Shown here piece after piece: positions 44,698 to 59,592 of a stretch of 64,000 nucleotides of DNA. A model generated the notes under the pieces. It searched no databases and was not told where the DNA came from. It was given only the letters and a program-made list of their open reading frames with translations. The first letter of the stretch is position 1, and every line of letters begins with the position of its first letter. This DNA is from Kribbella italica (lineage in GTDB: Bacteria; Actinomycetota; Actinomycetes; Propionibacteriales; Kribbellaceae), in NCBI RefSeq assembly GCF_014205135.1, contig NZ_JACHMY010000001.1, forward strand, positions 3,596,001 to 3,660,000, written 5' to 3'. Position numbers and translations under genes: made by a program.

Positions 44698-45210
44698 ATG
44701 ACTTTGACGAACCCTTGGTTGGCTGGGGCGGCTCCGACGAAACGGCTTGGGCATGAGGAGTTGGCGGAGCGGATTCTGAATCTGTTGAGCAGCCAGAACA
44801 TGTGTGTGCTGGCAACTAGCGGCGAGGATGGGCCGCTGGCGACGCCAGTGCGGTACTACCACTTGGACTTCACGCTGCTGTTCACCGCGGCGGCGGGGTC
44901 GCCGAAGATGCGGAACCTAGGGGCAGACCCTCGAGTTTCGGTCGGGATCTTTGCGCCGTTGGTTGGGCAGGCGAGTAGTCGTGGAGCGCAGGTGTTCGGG
45001 AGGGCTGAGGTGTTGACGCCTGGGGACGACGAGTTCGCGCGGTACTGGGAGGCGTACCGGTGGCAGTCGGATCATGTCGAGCGGGGGCGGTCGCTGGACG
45101 AGCCGCCAGTGGGGCCATTGGTGGCAATCGCGGCGGAGAAGATCGTCTATACGGAGCATTGGTTGCGGAGGACCGGATATGCGCCTCGGCAAGTGTGGCG
45201 AGCGCGGTGA
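44698..45210 (+). CDS. Pyridoxamine-5'-phosphate-oxidase-family (FMN/F420-binding) protein
   Basis: A 170-residue split-barrel protein. MCVLATSGEDGPLATPVRYYHLDFTLLFTAAAGSPKMRNLGADPRVSVGIF is the flavin-binding core of the PPOX family, and VERGRSLDEPPVGPLVAIAAEKIVYTEHWLRRTGY is the C-terminal strand-helix. Cofactor may be FMN, heme or F420; the sequence does not decide. It stands between the PucR gene and the rRNA terminator, and shares the G/T-rich base pattern of PucR. No recognisable ribosome site is close to the ATG. Confidence 0.82.
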   Translation: MTLTNPWLAGAAPTKRLGHEELAERILNLLSSQNMCVLATSGEDGPLATPVRYYHLDFTLLFTAAAGSPKMRNLGADPRVSVGIFAPLVGQASSRGAQVFGRAEVLTPGDDEFARYWEAYRWQSDHVERGRSLDEPPVGPLVAIAAEKIVYTEHWLRRTGYAPRQVWRAR

Positions 45211-45302
45211 CAGGGGTGGGTGAACGGCGTCGGAACGCGTGAAAGAGGCCGGCTTGATAGGCCCGGCCGCTTGGGGGTCGTGGTGGTGGTGTTGGGGGAA
45301 TT

Positions 45303-45337
45303 GTTAAGGGCCACCCCGGTGTGGGGTGGCCCTTAAC
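45303..45337. terminator. Terminator of the rRNA operon
   Basis: A perfect 15-bp stem: GTTAAGGGCCACCCC (45303-45317) and its complement (45323-45337), with a GGTGT loop. It lies 12 bp past the 3' end of 5S rRNA and may also stop transcription of the PPOX gene from the other side. Confidence 0.9.
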
Positions 45338-45349
45338 AGTGTGAATGTC

Positions 45350-45466
45350 CGGCGACGTCCTACTCTCCCACGACCTCCCGGTCGCAGTACCATCGGCGCT
45401 GAAGGGCTTAACTTCCAGGTTCGGAATGGAGACTGGGTGTTTCCCCGACGCTATGGTCACCGTAAC
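45350..45466 (-). rRNA. rrf: 5S ribosomal RNA
   Basis: The minus strand begins GTTACGGTGACCATAGCG and contains the conserved CATTCCGAACCTGGAAG and GCGCCGATGGTACTGC segments, then ends GGGAGAGTAGGACGTCGCC. About 117 nt. Ends were set by pairing of the 5' and 3' termini and may be off by one or two bases. Confidence 0.93.
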
Positions 45467-45604
45467 TCTATAGAAATATCAACCAACCACACACTAGCCA
45501 CATAACATCTGGCTGGGGTTGACCGTATTCCGGGAACCGTACAGTGAACGCGAACATTACTTACGCAGCATATCGTCTCGTGTATGACCACAAGTGTGGT
45601 GTTG

Positions 45605-50720
<5,116 letters not shown>

Positions 50721-50894
50721 TCTATATGTTTAACTGCGGCGAACCACAGAAAACAGACTACTTTGAGTGATCCTTTGAATCAGAGACAATCAAACTGACT
50801 TGAATCCAGAAATTACATTCAAAGGAATCCATCACGAATCATCCGAAAGATGACCCGCGAATGGGGTTAATGCTAAATTTCGGCATTGACTTTC

Positions 50895-50918
50895 GGCACG
50901 CTGTTGAGTTCTCAAGAA
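50895..50918 (-). promoter_or_regulatory. Conserved rRNA leader element
   Basis: TTCTTGAGAACTCAACAGCG on the minus strand, about 180 bp before 16S. It shares TTGAGAACT with the spacer before 23S, as expected for paired processing or antitermination elements of actinobacterial rrn operons. Confidence 0.5.
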
Positions 50919-50974
50919 TCGGGCACACACCGCGTCCATGACTTCGCAGCCAGGACTCCGGGGCAACTCGACAA

Positions 50975-51003
50975 ACCTTACTGATCCGTCCAGGCCCGGT
51001 CAA
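50975..51003 (-). promoter_or_regulatory. rRNA operon promoter
   Basis: On the minus strand TTGACC (51003-50998) and TAAGGT (50980-50975) are separated by 17 bp, about 250 bp upstream of 16S. This is a near-consensus sigma-70 promoter. The rest of 50721-51184 is the leader and upstream region; further promoters were not resolved. Confidence 0.7.
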
Positions 51004-51184
51004 ATCGGCCACTTTCGAACCAGCATCCCTGCGTGACTCAGCGACCGAAGCCCGCTCAAGGCGTGTTCCGGTCCGAAGAACCTTCAAGGATTTTGTTGAA
51101 GCAACCGGCCGCTTCCGCGTCCCGCACTCGCTCCAACAAGAAGAACATTACTGACATTCACGGTGAAGATGCAAATCGAGGGTT

Positions 51185-51217
51185 GGGGCCCGCCGGCACG
51201 GGGTACCGACGGGCCCC
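51185..51217 (-). terminator. Terminator of the etfBA operon
   Basis: GGGGCCCGCCGG (51185-51196) pairs with CCGACGGGCCCC (51206-51217) with one mismatch and a 9-nt loop, 8 bp beyond the etfA stop. Confidence 0.75.
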
Positions 51218-51224
51218 GGCAGCC

Positions 51225-52172
<948 letters not shown>

Positions 52173-52186
52173 ATTCGGGTCGCTCC

Positions 52187-52969
52187 TCAGAGGAACTTGT
52201 TGGTGGACAGGAACTCGACGAGCTGGGCAGCGCCGCTGCCGTCCTCGTCGGCGACGATCGTGCCGGCGGTGCGCGCCGGACGGGCGGTCACCTCGGTGAC
52301 CTCGGTCCAGGCGCCGGCCTGGCCCACCTGCTCGCCGGACAGCTCCAGGTCGGCCAGCGACCAGGTCTCGACCGGCTTCTTCTTCGCGGCCATGATCCCC
52401 TTGAACGACGGATACCGCGGCTCGTTGGCCTGGTCGCTCACGCTCAGCACGAGCGGCAGCGTGCCCTCCACGGTGTCGCTGGCGGTGTCGCCGTCGCGGC
52501 GGATCTTCACGGTGCTCCCGTCGACGGTCACCTCCGAGCCCAGCGTGACGGCCGGCAGGCCGAGCCGCTCGGCCACCATCGCCGGCACGACACCCATACC
52601 ACCGTCGGTGGAACCCATCCCGAACACGACCAGGTCGGCCTCGAGCTTGCCCAGCGCCTTGGCCAGGATCAGCGAGGTCGCCACGGCGTCGGAGCCGTGG
52701 ATCGCGTCGTCGATCACGTGGACGCCGGCGTCGGCACCCATCTGCAGGCCCTTCTTCACGGCGTCGGCGGCCTGCTCCGGCCCGACCGTGAGCACGGTCA
52801 CCTCGGCGTCGCCGTTCTCCTTGACGGTGAGCGCGGTCTCGACGGCGTACTCGTCCAGTTCGGACAGCAGCCCGTCGACACCGGCGCGGTCCACCGTGTT
52901 GTCCTCGGAGCGGAAGCGGCGGTCCGCGGTGGCATCCGGCACGAACTTCGCGCAGACGACGATCTTCAT
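52187..52969 (-). CDS. etfB: Electron transfer flavoprotein beta subunit
   Basis: A 260-residue partner of EtfA that binds AMP. Features are MKIVVCAKFVPDATADRRF at the start, ALTVKENGDAEVTVLTVGPEQAADAVKKGLQMGAD, and VFGMGSTDGGMGVVPAMVAERLGLPAVTL. The AMP-binding region and recognition loop are LPLVLSVSDQANEPRYPSFKGIMAAKKKPVETW. The operon order etfB-etfA is standard and likely supports beta-oxidation. The nearby enoyl-CoA hydratase is on the same strand but separated by other genes. Confidence 0.96.
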   Translation of the reverse strand: MKIVVCAKFVPDATADRRFRSEDNTVDRAGVDGLLSELDEYAVETALTVKENGDAEVTVLTVGPEQAADAVKKGLQMGADAGVHVIDDAIHGSDAVATSLILAKALGKLEADLVVFGMGSTDGGMGVVPAMVAERLGLPAVTLGSEVTVDGSTVKIRRDGDTASDTVEGTLPLVLSVSDQANEPRYPSFKGIMAAKKKPVETWSLADLELSGEQVGQAGAWTEVTEVTARPARTAGTIVADEDGSGAAQLVEFLSTNKFL

Positions 52970-53075
52970 AGCGTGTGGGACCCCTTCTGGTTAACGGTCT
53001 CTCCCAGCCTGCCACGGATGTTACTCACGAGAAACATATGACGTGTGCGAGTCCCATCACAGTTACGCTGACCGG

Positions 53076-53825
53076 GTGACCGAGACGTTACCTCTTACCG
53101 GCGAGCGGACCGCCCCGGGGATCTGGCACGAGAACTACTGGTTCGCGCGCCACGAGGCTGCCTACCGCTGGATCGTGGACAGTGTGGGACCGGACGGCCG
53201 GGTCCTCGACGCCGGCTGCGGCGAGGGGTACGGCGCGGAACTGCTGCGCACCGCGGGTGCGATGCAGGTGTTCGGTCTCGACTATGAAGGTACGACGCTT
53301 CGCCATGCCGCGAAGGCTTATCCACAGGTCAATCTGGTCCAGGGCAATCTCGTCCAGACCGGGTTCGCCGACGGCAGCTTCGACCTCGTCACGAGTCTGC
53401 AGACGATCGAGCACCTCTGGGAGCAGCCGCGGTTCGTCGCCGAGTGCGCGCGGATCCTCGCGCCGCGAGGCACGCTGGTCCTCACGACCCCGAACCGGCT
53501 GACCTTCCCGAGCGGCAACTGGTACCACACCCGCGAACTCACGGCGGAGGAGTTCGTCGAGCTGCTCGAGCCGGAGCCGCTGGAGATCACCCACGTTCTC
53601 GGACTGCACCACGGGGAGCGTCTGCGCGCGTGGGAGGCGCGGCACGGATCGTGTGTGGACCGGCAGCTCGCGACCGACCACGGTGCGTGGGACGAGGAGC
53701 TGGTCGCCCTGGTGACCAGTACGACGTACGACGACTTCGAGCTGCGCGGCGACGCGATGGACGAAAGCCTCGACCTGGTGGTGGTCGCCCGGGCAACCCC
53801 TAGGGACGGACGAAGCGTTCGATGA
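53076..53825 (+). CDS. Class I SAM-dependent methyltransferase
   Basis: A 249-residue methyltransferase. SAM motif I is VLDAGCGEGYGAELL (near residue 45), followed by FGLDYEGTTLRHA, SFDLVTSLQTIEHLWE (motif IV) and ILAPRGTLVLTTPNRLTFPSG. The GTG at 53076 is preceded six bases upstream by TACGCT, so a leaderless start is likely; 11 more upstream codons are open. The substrate is unknown, perhaps a glycan or glycolipid given the neighbouring acyltransferase and methyltransferase. It is convergent with, and overlaps by 26 bp, the membrane protein gene. Confidence 0.85.
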   Translation: MTETLPLTGERTAPGIWHENYWFARHEAAYRWIVDSVGPDGRVLDAGCGEGYGAELLRTAGAMQVFGLDYEGTTLRHAAKAYPQVNLVQGNLVQTGFADGSFDLVTSLQTIEHLWEQPRFVAECARILAPRGTLVLTTPNRLTFPSGNWYHTRELTAEEFVELLEPEPLEITHVLGLHHGERLRAWEARHGSCVDRQLATDHGAWDEELVALVTSTTYDDFELRGDAMDESLDLVVVARATPRDGRSVR

Positions 53826-54765
53826 CCTTGCCGACGATCAGGTAGACCAGCGCCGCGATCCCCCAGTTCACCAGCAGGGTGTTCTTCGCGGTCTCGAGCC
53901 GGAACAGGTCCTTGAACGGGCCGACCAGGTCGTGCCCGCGCTCCAGCACCCAGCGGACGATCTCGTTGCTCTGGTTGGCCTGGTCGAGCGCGGTGAACAA
54001 CGCCCCCAACGCCAGTACGGCGGCCGCCAGCACCGCGATCAGCCAGATCAGCGAGGCCACGAGGTTCCGGACGCGCTTCACCCCGGAGCCGACCGTCGAC
54101 ATCGCGGCCCGGCCCTTCCCGGAGGTGGACGGCGCCGTCTTCTCGCGCGCCGCCCGGGCCGCGGCCAGCGGGTTCTCACCGGTTTTGTTGCCCGAGGCAC
54201 CGGTCGCGGCCGGCTGCCGGGTGACCGGCTTCGTCACCGCGGTGTCCTCGGGCCCAGCAGCGGCCGGCTTCGCGGCCTCCGCCTCGCGGGCCTTCTGCGC
54301 GGCGACGATCTCGGCCGCGGTCTGGGGTTTGGTCTTCGTGGCCGTCACACCCCGACTCGAGTCCGGCGTCGCGCCGGCGTCGTCCGCCGGCTTCGGTGCC
54401 TGGTCGGACTCGGTGGCCTTCGCCGCCTTGTCGTCCTGTGTACTCACGTCGTCCATCTCCTCAGCCGGGGTCGGTTCCTCGTCCGCCACCTGCGCCGGCG
54501 CCTTCTTGCGCCGGTTGCCCGGGACCGGGCGCGGCGACAACCGTCGCCGGACACCCAGCGGGCGGTTGTCCACACTGTCCAACGTAGCGACGCCGGGACC
54601 TTCCGTCACGATCGGCACCGGATCGACCGCCCGGTACCGTGCCTGCGTGATCGAGTCGTCGGCCGCCGCCTGGTCGAGCGGCGAACGGCTGCCGGCCGCG
54701 TCCTCGACGGCCGGTACGGCGGAGTCCAGGGCGGACAGGCGTGCGGCGCCTGTCTGGTCAACCAC
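53800..54765 (-). CDS. Membrane protein with long charged N-terminal region
   Basis: A 321-residue protein. The GTG at 54765 is chosen because GGAGAGGAG lies seven bases upstream; it overlaps the acyltransferase stop by 8 bp. The first ~220 residues are low-complexity Ala/Pro/Lys/Asp/Thr-rich and probably unstructured. They are followed by two transmembrane helices (LVASLIWLIAVLAAAVLALGALF and the final LLVNWGIAALVYLIVGKVIERFV) framing a short soluble loop. No domain is recognised. It belongs to the same minus-strand operon as the acyltransferase and may anchor or organise envelope enzymes; that is speculation. Confidence 0.7.
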   Translation of the reverse strand: MVDQTGAARLSALDSAVPAVEDAAGSRSPLDQAAADDSITQARYRAVDPVPIVTEGPGVATLDSVDNRPLGVRRRLSPRPVPGNRRKKAPAQVADEEPTPAEEMDDVSTQDDKAAKATESDQAPKPADDAGATPDSSRGVTATKTKPQTAAEIVAAQKAREAEAAKPAAAGPEDTAVTKPVTRQPAATGASGNKTGENPLAAARAAREKTAPSTSGKGRAAMSTVGSGVKRVRNLVASLIWLIAVLAAAVLALGALFTALDQANQSNEIVRWVLERGHDLVGPFKDLFRLETAKNTLLVNWGIAALVYLIVGKVIERFVRP

Positions 54766-55639
54766 GCGGGGACTCCTCTCCGACGACTTCCGGGACATAC
54801 TGCCCGACTGGTGAGTAACTTGAGAACCCCTCGGCGCTCGGCGGCGCGTCACCAGTCGTAGAAGTACGGTTACCCACCGGAGTGCTGTCCACACCACCCG
54901 CCACGCCGCGCCGTGGCGGGATTTCCGCAGCACTGGTCACTTCAGCCCCACCCGTCGGGTCCAGACCGGCCCGCAGCCGGGCCGCCGTCGCCTCGTTGTC
55001 GCGGGCCAGGCCGGCCAGGTACTCGCGCCGTTCGGCGTCGTCGGCGTACCGGGTGACGCGATCCCGGACGACGACCGCCGGGACACCGACCGCGACGGCG
55101 TACGCCGGAATGTTGCCGCGGGCAACACTGTTGGCGCCGATCACCGCGCCGCGGCCGATGTCGGTGCCGCGGGTGACGGTCACCTTCGTGGCCAGCCAGC
55201 AGTCCGGGCCGATCCGGACCGGCGACTTGACCAGGCCCTGGTCCTTGATCGGCAGGTCGAGGTCGTCGGTCTTGTGGTCGAAGTCGCAGATGTAGGTCCA
55301 GTCGGCAATCAGCGTGGACGCGCCGATCTCCACATCGAGGTAGCAGTTCACCGTGACGTCGCGGGCGAAGACCACCTTGTCGCCGATCCGCAGCGTGCCC
55401 TCGTGCGCGCGCAGGCGGGTCTCGTCGCCCAGGTGCACCCACTGGCCGAGCACGATCCGGCCGTGCCCGGGGCGGGCGACGATCTCCAGCTTCTTGCCGA
55501 GGAAGACGAACCCCTCGGTGATCACCTGGGGATGCCGCAGCTTGAACCAGGCGAACCGCCAGTAGCGCTTCAGGTAGTACGGCGTCCACGCCCGGTGGCG
55601 GACCACCCAGCGCAGGTTCGAGACCGACAGCAACCGCAT
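54758..55639 (-). CDS. Hexapeptide-repeat acyltransferase
   Basis: A 293-residue left-handed beta-helix acyltransferase (WcaF/NodL-like). Hexapeptide turns run from VITEGFVFLGKKLEIVARPGHGRIVLG through DVTVNCYLDVEIGASTLIADWTYI, and end RGTDIGRGAVIGANSVARGNIPAYAVAVGVPAVVV. His in CDFDHKTDDLDL is the likely catalytic base, as in the family. The C-terminal ~75 residues are a disordered tail. The ATG at 55639 is far downstream of a long open frame; relatives start here (MRLLSVSNLRWV). The acceptor sugar is unknown. It lies 11 bp after the methyltransferase stop. Confidence 0.85.
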   Translation of the reverse strand: MRLLSVSNLRWVVRHRAWTPYYLKRYWRFAWFKLRHPQVITEGFVFLGKKLEIVARPGHGRIVLGQWVHLGDETRLRAHEGTLRIGDKVVFARDVTVNCYLDVEIGASTLIADWTYICDFDHKTDDLDLPIKDQGLVKSPVRIGPDCWLATKVTVTRGTDIGRGAVIGANSVARGNIPAYAVAVGVPAVVVRDRVTRYADDAERREYLAGLARDNEATAARLRAGLDPTGGAEVTSAAEIPPRRGVAGGVDSTPVGNRTSTTGDAPPSAEGFSSYSPVGQYVPEVVGEESPRG

Positions 55640-55650
55640 CAGGCCAGTAT

Positions 55651-56598
55651 CTACTCCGCGACCCCGGTGATGGACACGTTGTAGTACAACTCGTCCGGAA
55701 CCACTGAAGCGAGCACCTTGTCGACCTTCGACAGCTGCAGCCACGACTTGTACGCGAACATCCGCCACCCGAACCCGAGCTTCTGCTCCGGTACGGCGGC
55801 CTCGAACGTCCGGATCGGCCAGCCGACCCACGCCGCCAGCAGCTCCTCGGTCACCGTCTTCACCTCGACCGCACCCGCCCGCGAGGCCATCCGCGACAGC
55901 GTGTCCGGGTCGAACGTGTGCAGGTCGACCACGGCCTCCAGCGCCGCCGCGCGGGACGACTCGTCCAGCTCCGACTGCGGCCGCCGCCAGTCGGTCAGCG
56001 CCGGGATCCTGGTCAGGTTCGTGGTCGCCCACCAGGTGAACCGCGACAGCCGCCGCGCCACGAAGTCGCCGTACCGGGTCGGTTCGCCGCAGATCACGAA
56101 CCGGCCGCCGGGCTTGAGGACGCGCAGCATCTCGCGGAACGCCAGCTCGACGTCGGGGATGTGGTGGATCACCGCGTGGCCGATCACCAGGTCGAAGGTG
56201 TTGTCGTCGTACGGGAGCTTCTCCGCGTCGGCGACCTTGCCCTCGACGGCGAAGCCGAGCGTGGCCGCGTTCTTCTGGGCCGCCTCGACCATGCCCGGCG
56301 ACAGGTCGGTCACGTGCGCCTCGGCCAGGACGCCGGCCAGCTTCAGGTTGAGCGTGAAGAAACCGGTCCCGGCGCCGATCTCGAGCGACTTGCCGTACGG
56401 CCAGCCGTCGTCGCCGGCGATCGCGGTGAACCGGTCGCGGGCGTAGGTGACGCAGCGCTCGTCGTACGAGATCGACCACTTCTCGTCGTACGTCGACGCT
56501 TCCCAGTCGTGGTAGAGCACCTGGGCCAGCTTGTTGTCGTTCCAGGCCGCCTCGACCTCTTCGGCGGTGGCGGCGGGCTTCTCGGCGGAAGTGGTCAT
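55651..56598 (-). CDS. Class I SAM-dependent methyltransferase (UbiE-like)
   Basis: A 315-residue methyltransferase. Motif I is SLEIGAGTGFFTLNLKLAG (near residue 70), followed by HVTDLSPGMVEAAQKNA, VADAEKLPYDDNTFDLVIGHAVIHHIPDVE and LKPGGRFVICGEP. The C-terminal ~100 residues carry extra helices. The ATG shares one base with the enoyl-CoA hydratase stop (TGATG), so the two are translated together. The substrate is unknown; partner genes hint at a lipid or glycolipid. Confidence 0.88.
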   Translation of the reverse strand: MTTSAEKPAATAEEVEAAWNDNKLAQVLYHDWEASTYDEKWSISYDERCVTYARDRFTAIAGDDGWPYGKSLEIGAGTGFFTLNLKLAGVLAEAHVTDLSPGMVEAAQKNAATLGFAVEGKVADAEKLPYDDNTFDLVIGHAVIHHIPDVELAFREMLRVLKPGGRFVICGEPTRYGDFVARRLSRFTWWATTNLTRIPALTDWRRPQSELDESSRAAALEAVVDLHTFDPDTLSRMASRAGAVEVKTVTEELLAAWVGWPIRTFEAAVPEQKLGFGWRMFAYKSWLQLSKVDKVLASVVPDELYYNVSITGVAE

Positions 56599-57377
56599 CA
56601 GATTCCCTTGAACTCGGCCTTGCCCGGGCCGTTCTCGACGAAGGACTTCATCCCGATCGCGCGGTCCTCGGTGGCGAACAGCGCGGCGAACTGCTGCCGC
56701 TCGATCTCCAGCCCGGTGTGCAGGTCGACGCCGAGCCCGGCGTCGATCGACTCCTTCGCGGCGCGCAGCGCCAGCGCCGCGCCCCGCGAGAACTGCGCAG
56801 CCCACGCCACGGCCGCCGAGTACACCTCAGCCGAAGGAACGACCTGGTCCACCAGCCCGATCCGCAGCGACTCCTCGGCGTCGACGAAGCGGCCGGTGTA
56901 GATCAGGTCCTTGGCCTTCGACGGCCCGATCAGCCGGGACAGCCGCTGGGTGCCGCCGGCGCCCGGGATGATGCCGAGCAGGATCTCCGGCTGGCCGAGC
57001 TTGGCGTCGTCGGCCGCGATCCGGTAGTCGGCGCACAGCGCGAGCTCGCAGCCACCGCCGAGCGCGTACCCGGTGATCGCCGCCACGGTCGGCTTCGGGA
57101 TGGCCGCGACCGCGGACAGCGAGGCCTGCAGCGGGCCGGAGCGGCGGACCATGTCGGCGTACGACATGTCGGCCATCTCCTTGATGTCCGCGCCGGCCGC
57201 GAACACCTTCTCGCCGCCGTAGACGACCACCGCGCGGACCTCGTCGGAGGCCGTGGCCTCGAGCGCGGCGGCCCGGATCTCGTCCTGGACCTGGACGTTC
57301 AGCGCGTTCATCTTCGGCCGGTCCAGCCGGATCGTGCCGACCCCGTCGGCCACCGTCAGGTTGACGAACTCGCCCAT
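56598..57377 (-). CDS. Enoyl-CoA hydratase/isomerase
   Basis: A 259-residue crotonase-fold enzyme that adds water to trans-2-enoyl-CoA in beta-oxidation. The oxyanion segments are EKVFAAGADIKEMADM and ALGGGCELALCADYRIA. One catalytic Glu is in QPEILLGIIPGAGGTQRLSRLIG; the other position is occupied by the GGGCELALC glutamate, so a hydratase is likely rather than an isomerase. It heads the minus-strand operon continuing into the methyltransferase, acyltransferase and membrane protein. Confidence 0.92.
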   Translation of the reverse strand: MGEFVNLTVADGVGTIRLDRPKMNALNVQVQDEIRAAALEATASDEVRAVVVYGGEKVFAAGADIKEMADMSYADMVRRSGPLQASLSAVAAIPKPTVAAITGYALGGGCELALCADYRIAADDAKLGQPEILLGIIPGAGGTQRLSRLIGPSKAKDLIYTGRFVDAEESLRIGLVDQVVPSAEVYSAAVAWAAQFSRGAALALRAAKESIDAGLGVDLHTGLEIERQQFAALFATEDRAIGMKSFVENGPGKAEFKGI

Positions 57378-57469
57378 CGTCTCGCTCCTCCAGTCGTGGT
57401 ACTACCCGCCGGTCACATCCCCGGCACCGTACCGGACGACCGGTGGTATCACCTCAGGAGGCCGGTTGA

Positions 57470-57498
57470 GCGGGGTGGGAGCAGTGCTCCCACCCCGC
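57470..57498 (-). terminator. Terminator after the sugar-utilisation operon
   Basis: GCGGGGTGGGAGC (57470-57482) and its complement (57486-57498) form a perfect 13-bp stem with an AGT loop, 23 bp past the stop of the last Gfo/Idh gene. Confidence 0.85.
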
Positions 57499-57520
57499 GT
57501 CCACCTCCGCCCCGAGGTGG

Positions 57521-58564
57521 TCAGAGGTCGACGGGCTGGCCTGCCGCCACGGAGCGGCGGGCCGCGTCGACGATTCGGAGGGTGCGGAGGCCGACAGCAC
57601 CGTCCGGCTGCGGTACGACGGCCGGCGGCTGCCCTGCGACGGCCGGACCGGAGGCCCTGACCGCCGAGAGGAACTCACCGAGCATCGCGCCGTCCAGGTC
57701 ACCGCCGACGCCCAGGTAGACCTCGCCCGACGCGTCGGTGCCGCCGACGTGCTCCTGGAACGGCGCGATCTCCACCGAGCCGTTGGTACCGGTCACCTGC
57801 AGCGTCACACCACCCCAGGTCGGCCCGTTGTCCGGCATGCTCCAGGAGCAGTCGATGGTGGCCAGCAGCCCGTTGTCGTACGTGATGGTGACCAGACCGC
57901 CGGTCTCGACGGCCACGTCCTTGTCCTGGTGCAGCACGTGGTTGGCAGCGGCGTGGACCCGCGTCGCCTCGGCTCCGCCGGTCAGGCCGTCGATCAGGTC
58001 GGCGCAGTGGACGGTGTGGTCGACGAGCGCTCCCCCACCGGCCAGCTTCGCGTCGGTGAACCACTGCCGTGCGGCGTACGGGATCTTGCCGTTGTTGGTC
58101 CCCAGGACCGCGAACACGTCGCCGAGCCGGCCGGCCTCCACCGACGCCTTCAACCGCCCGTACGACGGCGCGAAGCGCACCGGGTAGGCAACCATCAGGA
58201 TCGTCCCGGCCGCCGCGCACGCGGCCAGCATCGCCTCGCCGTCGGCGACCTCGGTGGCCAGCGGCTTCTCGCAGAGCACGTGCGCGCCGACCGCGGCGGC
58301 CCGCTCGACCAGCGGCCGGTGCAGGGCGTTCTCGGCCGTCACCACGACGGCGTCCGGGCCCCAGGCGAACAGCTCGTCGTACGAGTCGACGTACGCGATG
58401 CCGTGGTCGGCGGCGAAGGAAGCACCGCGCGGTCCGGCATCCGGAGCGGCGGCGCCGTCCGGGTCGGAGGACAGGACCTCGATCCCCGGCAGCATCGACA
58501 GCAGGGAGGCGTAGGAGGAGGCGTGCGTGTGCGCGAACGAAGCGATCGCAACCTTGAGGCTCAT
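57521..58564 (-). CDS. Gfo/Idh/MocA-family dehydrogenase
   Basis: A 347-residue NAD(P)-dependent sugar or cyclitol dehydrogenase. The Rossmann domain starts MSLKVAIASFAHTHASSYASLL, with HTH in place of the usual GxGxxG glycines. The conserved catalytic lysine is in HVLCEKPLATEV, followed by YPVRFAPSYGRLKASVEAGRLGDV and the GGGALVDHTVHCADLIDGLTG motif with the catalytic Asp/His. It overlaps the second dehydrogenase by 4 bp. It is the last gene of the carbohydrate operon. The substrate is unknown. Confidence 0.9.
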   Translation of the reverse strand: MSLKVAIASFAHTHASSYASLLSMLPGIEVLSSDPDGAAAPDAGPRGASFAADHGIAYVDSYDELFAWGPDAVVVTAENALHRPLVERAAAVGAHVLCEKPLATEVADGEAMLAACAAAGTILMVAYPVRFAPSYGRLKASVEAGRLGDVFAVLGTNNGKIPYAARQWFTDAKLAGGGALVDHTVHCADLIDGLTGGAEATRVHAAANHVLHQDKDVAVETGGLVTITYDNGLLATIDCSWSMPDNGPTWGGVTLQVTGTNGSVEIAPFQEHVGGTDASGEVYLGVGGDLDGAMLGEFLSAVRASGPAVAGQPPAVVPQPDGAVGLRTLRIVDAARRSVAAGQPVDL

Positions 58565-59580
58565 CGGGCCACTCCTGCCGGGTCGAAGCTCTTCATGTCG
58601 ATCGTGCGCCCGGTCTCCATCGAGGCGCGGGCGGCCTCGGCCAGGTAGACCGCGGCCGCGCCGTCCGCGGCGTCGACCCGCGGCTCGGGCCCACCGCGCA
58701 GCGCGAGGGCGAACTCCCGCAGCTGGGTCAGGTACGGGCTCTCGCCGAGCGTGTTCGAGGGGATCAGCAGGTCGCCGCCCGAACCGCCGTCCTGCAGCTC
58801 CTCGGCGTACCCGGTGTTGTCGGCCGACGAGAACTGCAGCTGGCCGCTCGAGCCGGCGATCGCGAAGGTGGTCTTGAACGGCGTACCGGTCGCGCCCCAG
58901 GTCGCGCGGAGGTGGCTGATCGCGCCACCGGCGTGGGTCAGCGTCACGTGCGCCGCGACGTTGACCGGAGAGATCCCGTCCACCGACGGCGGGCTCTGCA
59001 CGGCGTACACGCTCTCGACCTCGCCGCACAGCCAGCGGGCCTGGTCGAGGTCGTGCACCATCAGGTCCATGATCACGCCGCCGGAGCGGGCGACGTCGCG
59101 GTACCAGCCCTTGCCGGCCGGTGAGCTGGCCTGACGGGAGAACCGCGCGACCGCGACCTGCCCGATCCGGCCCGCCCGCACCGCGTCGTACGCCGCCTTG
59201 TACGCCGGGAAGAAGCGCACCACGTGCGCCGGGAAGAGCTTGACCCCGGCAGCCGCCGCGGCCGTGGACAGCTCGTGCGACGCCGCGGCGGTCAGCGTCA
59301 GCGGCTTCTCGCAGATGACGTCACGGCCGGCCTTGATCGCGGCCAGCGTGACGTCGTGGTGGGTGGCCGACGGGGTCACGATGTCGACGAACTCGACGGC
59401 CGCCAGCAGCTCGTCGAGCGAGTTCGCGACCTCCAGCCCGTACTGCGCCGCGAGCTCGTCGGCGCCGTCGACGGAATGGACCAGGACCCGCGCGCCGAGC
59501 GCCTTCCAGGCCGCGACATGGACGTGTGCGATGTTGCCCGCGCCCACCAGTCCGACCGTGAGGCCGGTGAGGTCTGTCAT
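58561..59580 (-). CDS. Gfo/Idh/MocA-family dehydrogenase
   Basis: A 339-residue dehydrogenase with a canonical nucleotide motif, VGLVGAGNIAHVHVAAW. The lysine motif is VICEKPLTLTAAAS, and GGVIMDLMVHDLDQARWLCGEVE holds the catalytic Asp-x-x-x-His. It belongs to the same family as the next gene but is not a recent duplicate. Two such enzymes beside a sugar transporter often act in sequence, for example in inositol or ketosugar pathways. The 12-bp spacing from the permease gene indicates one operon. Confidence 0.92.
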   Translation of the reverse strand: MTDLTGLTVGLVGAGNIAHVHVAAWKALGARVLVHSVDGADELAAQYGLEVANSLDELLAAVEFVDIVTPSATHHDVTLAAIKAGRDVICEKPLTLTAAASHELSTAAAAAGVKLFPAHVVRFFPAYKAAYDAVRAGRIGQVAVARFSRQASSPAGKGWYRDVARSGGVIMDLMVHDLDQARWLCGEVESVYAVQSPPSVDGISPVNVAAHVTLTHAGGAISHLRATWGATGTPFKTTFAIAGSSGQLQFSSADNTGYAEELQDGGSGGDLLIPSNTLGESPYLTQLREFALALRGGPEPRVDAADGAAAVYLAEAARASMETGRTIDMKSFDPAGVAR

Positions 59581-59592
59581 GGGATTCCTAAC

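Noticed and set aside
54765..54933. Longer N-terminus for the membrane protein at 53800
   Set aside because: The extra codons lie within the acyltransferase 3' end. A strong ribosome site sits right before the GTG at 54765.
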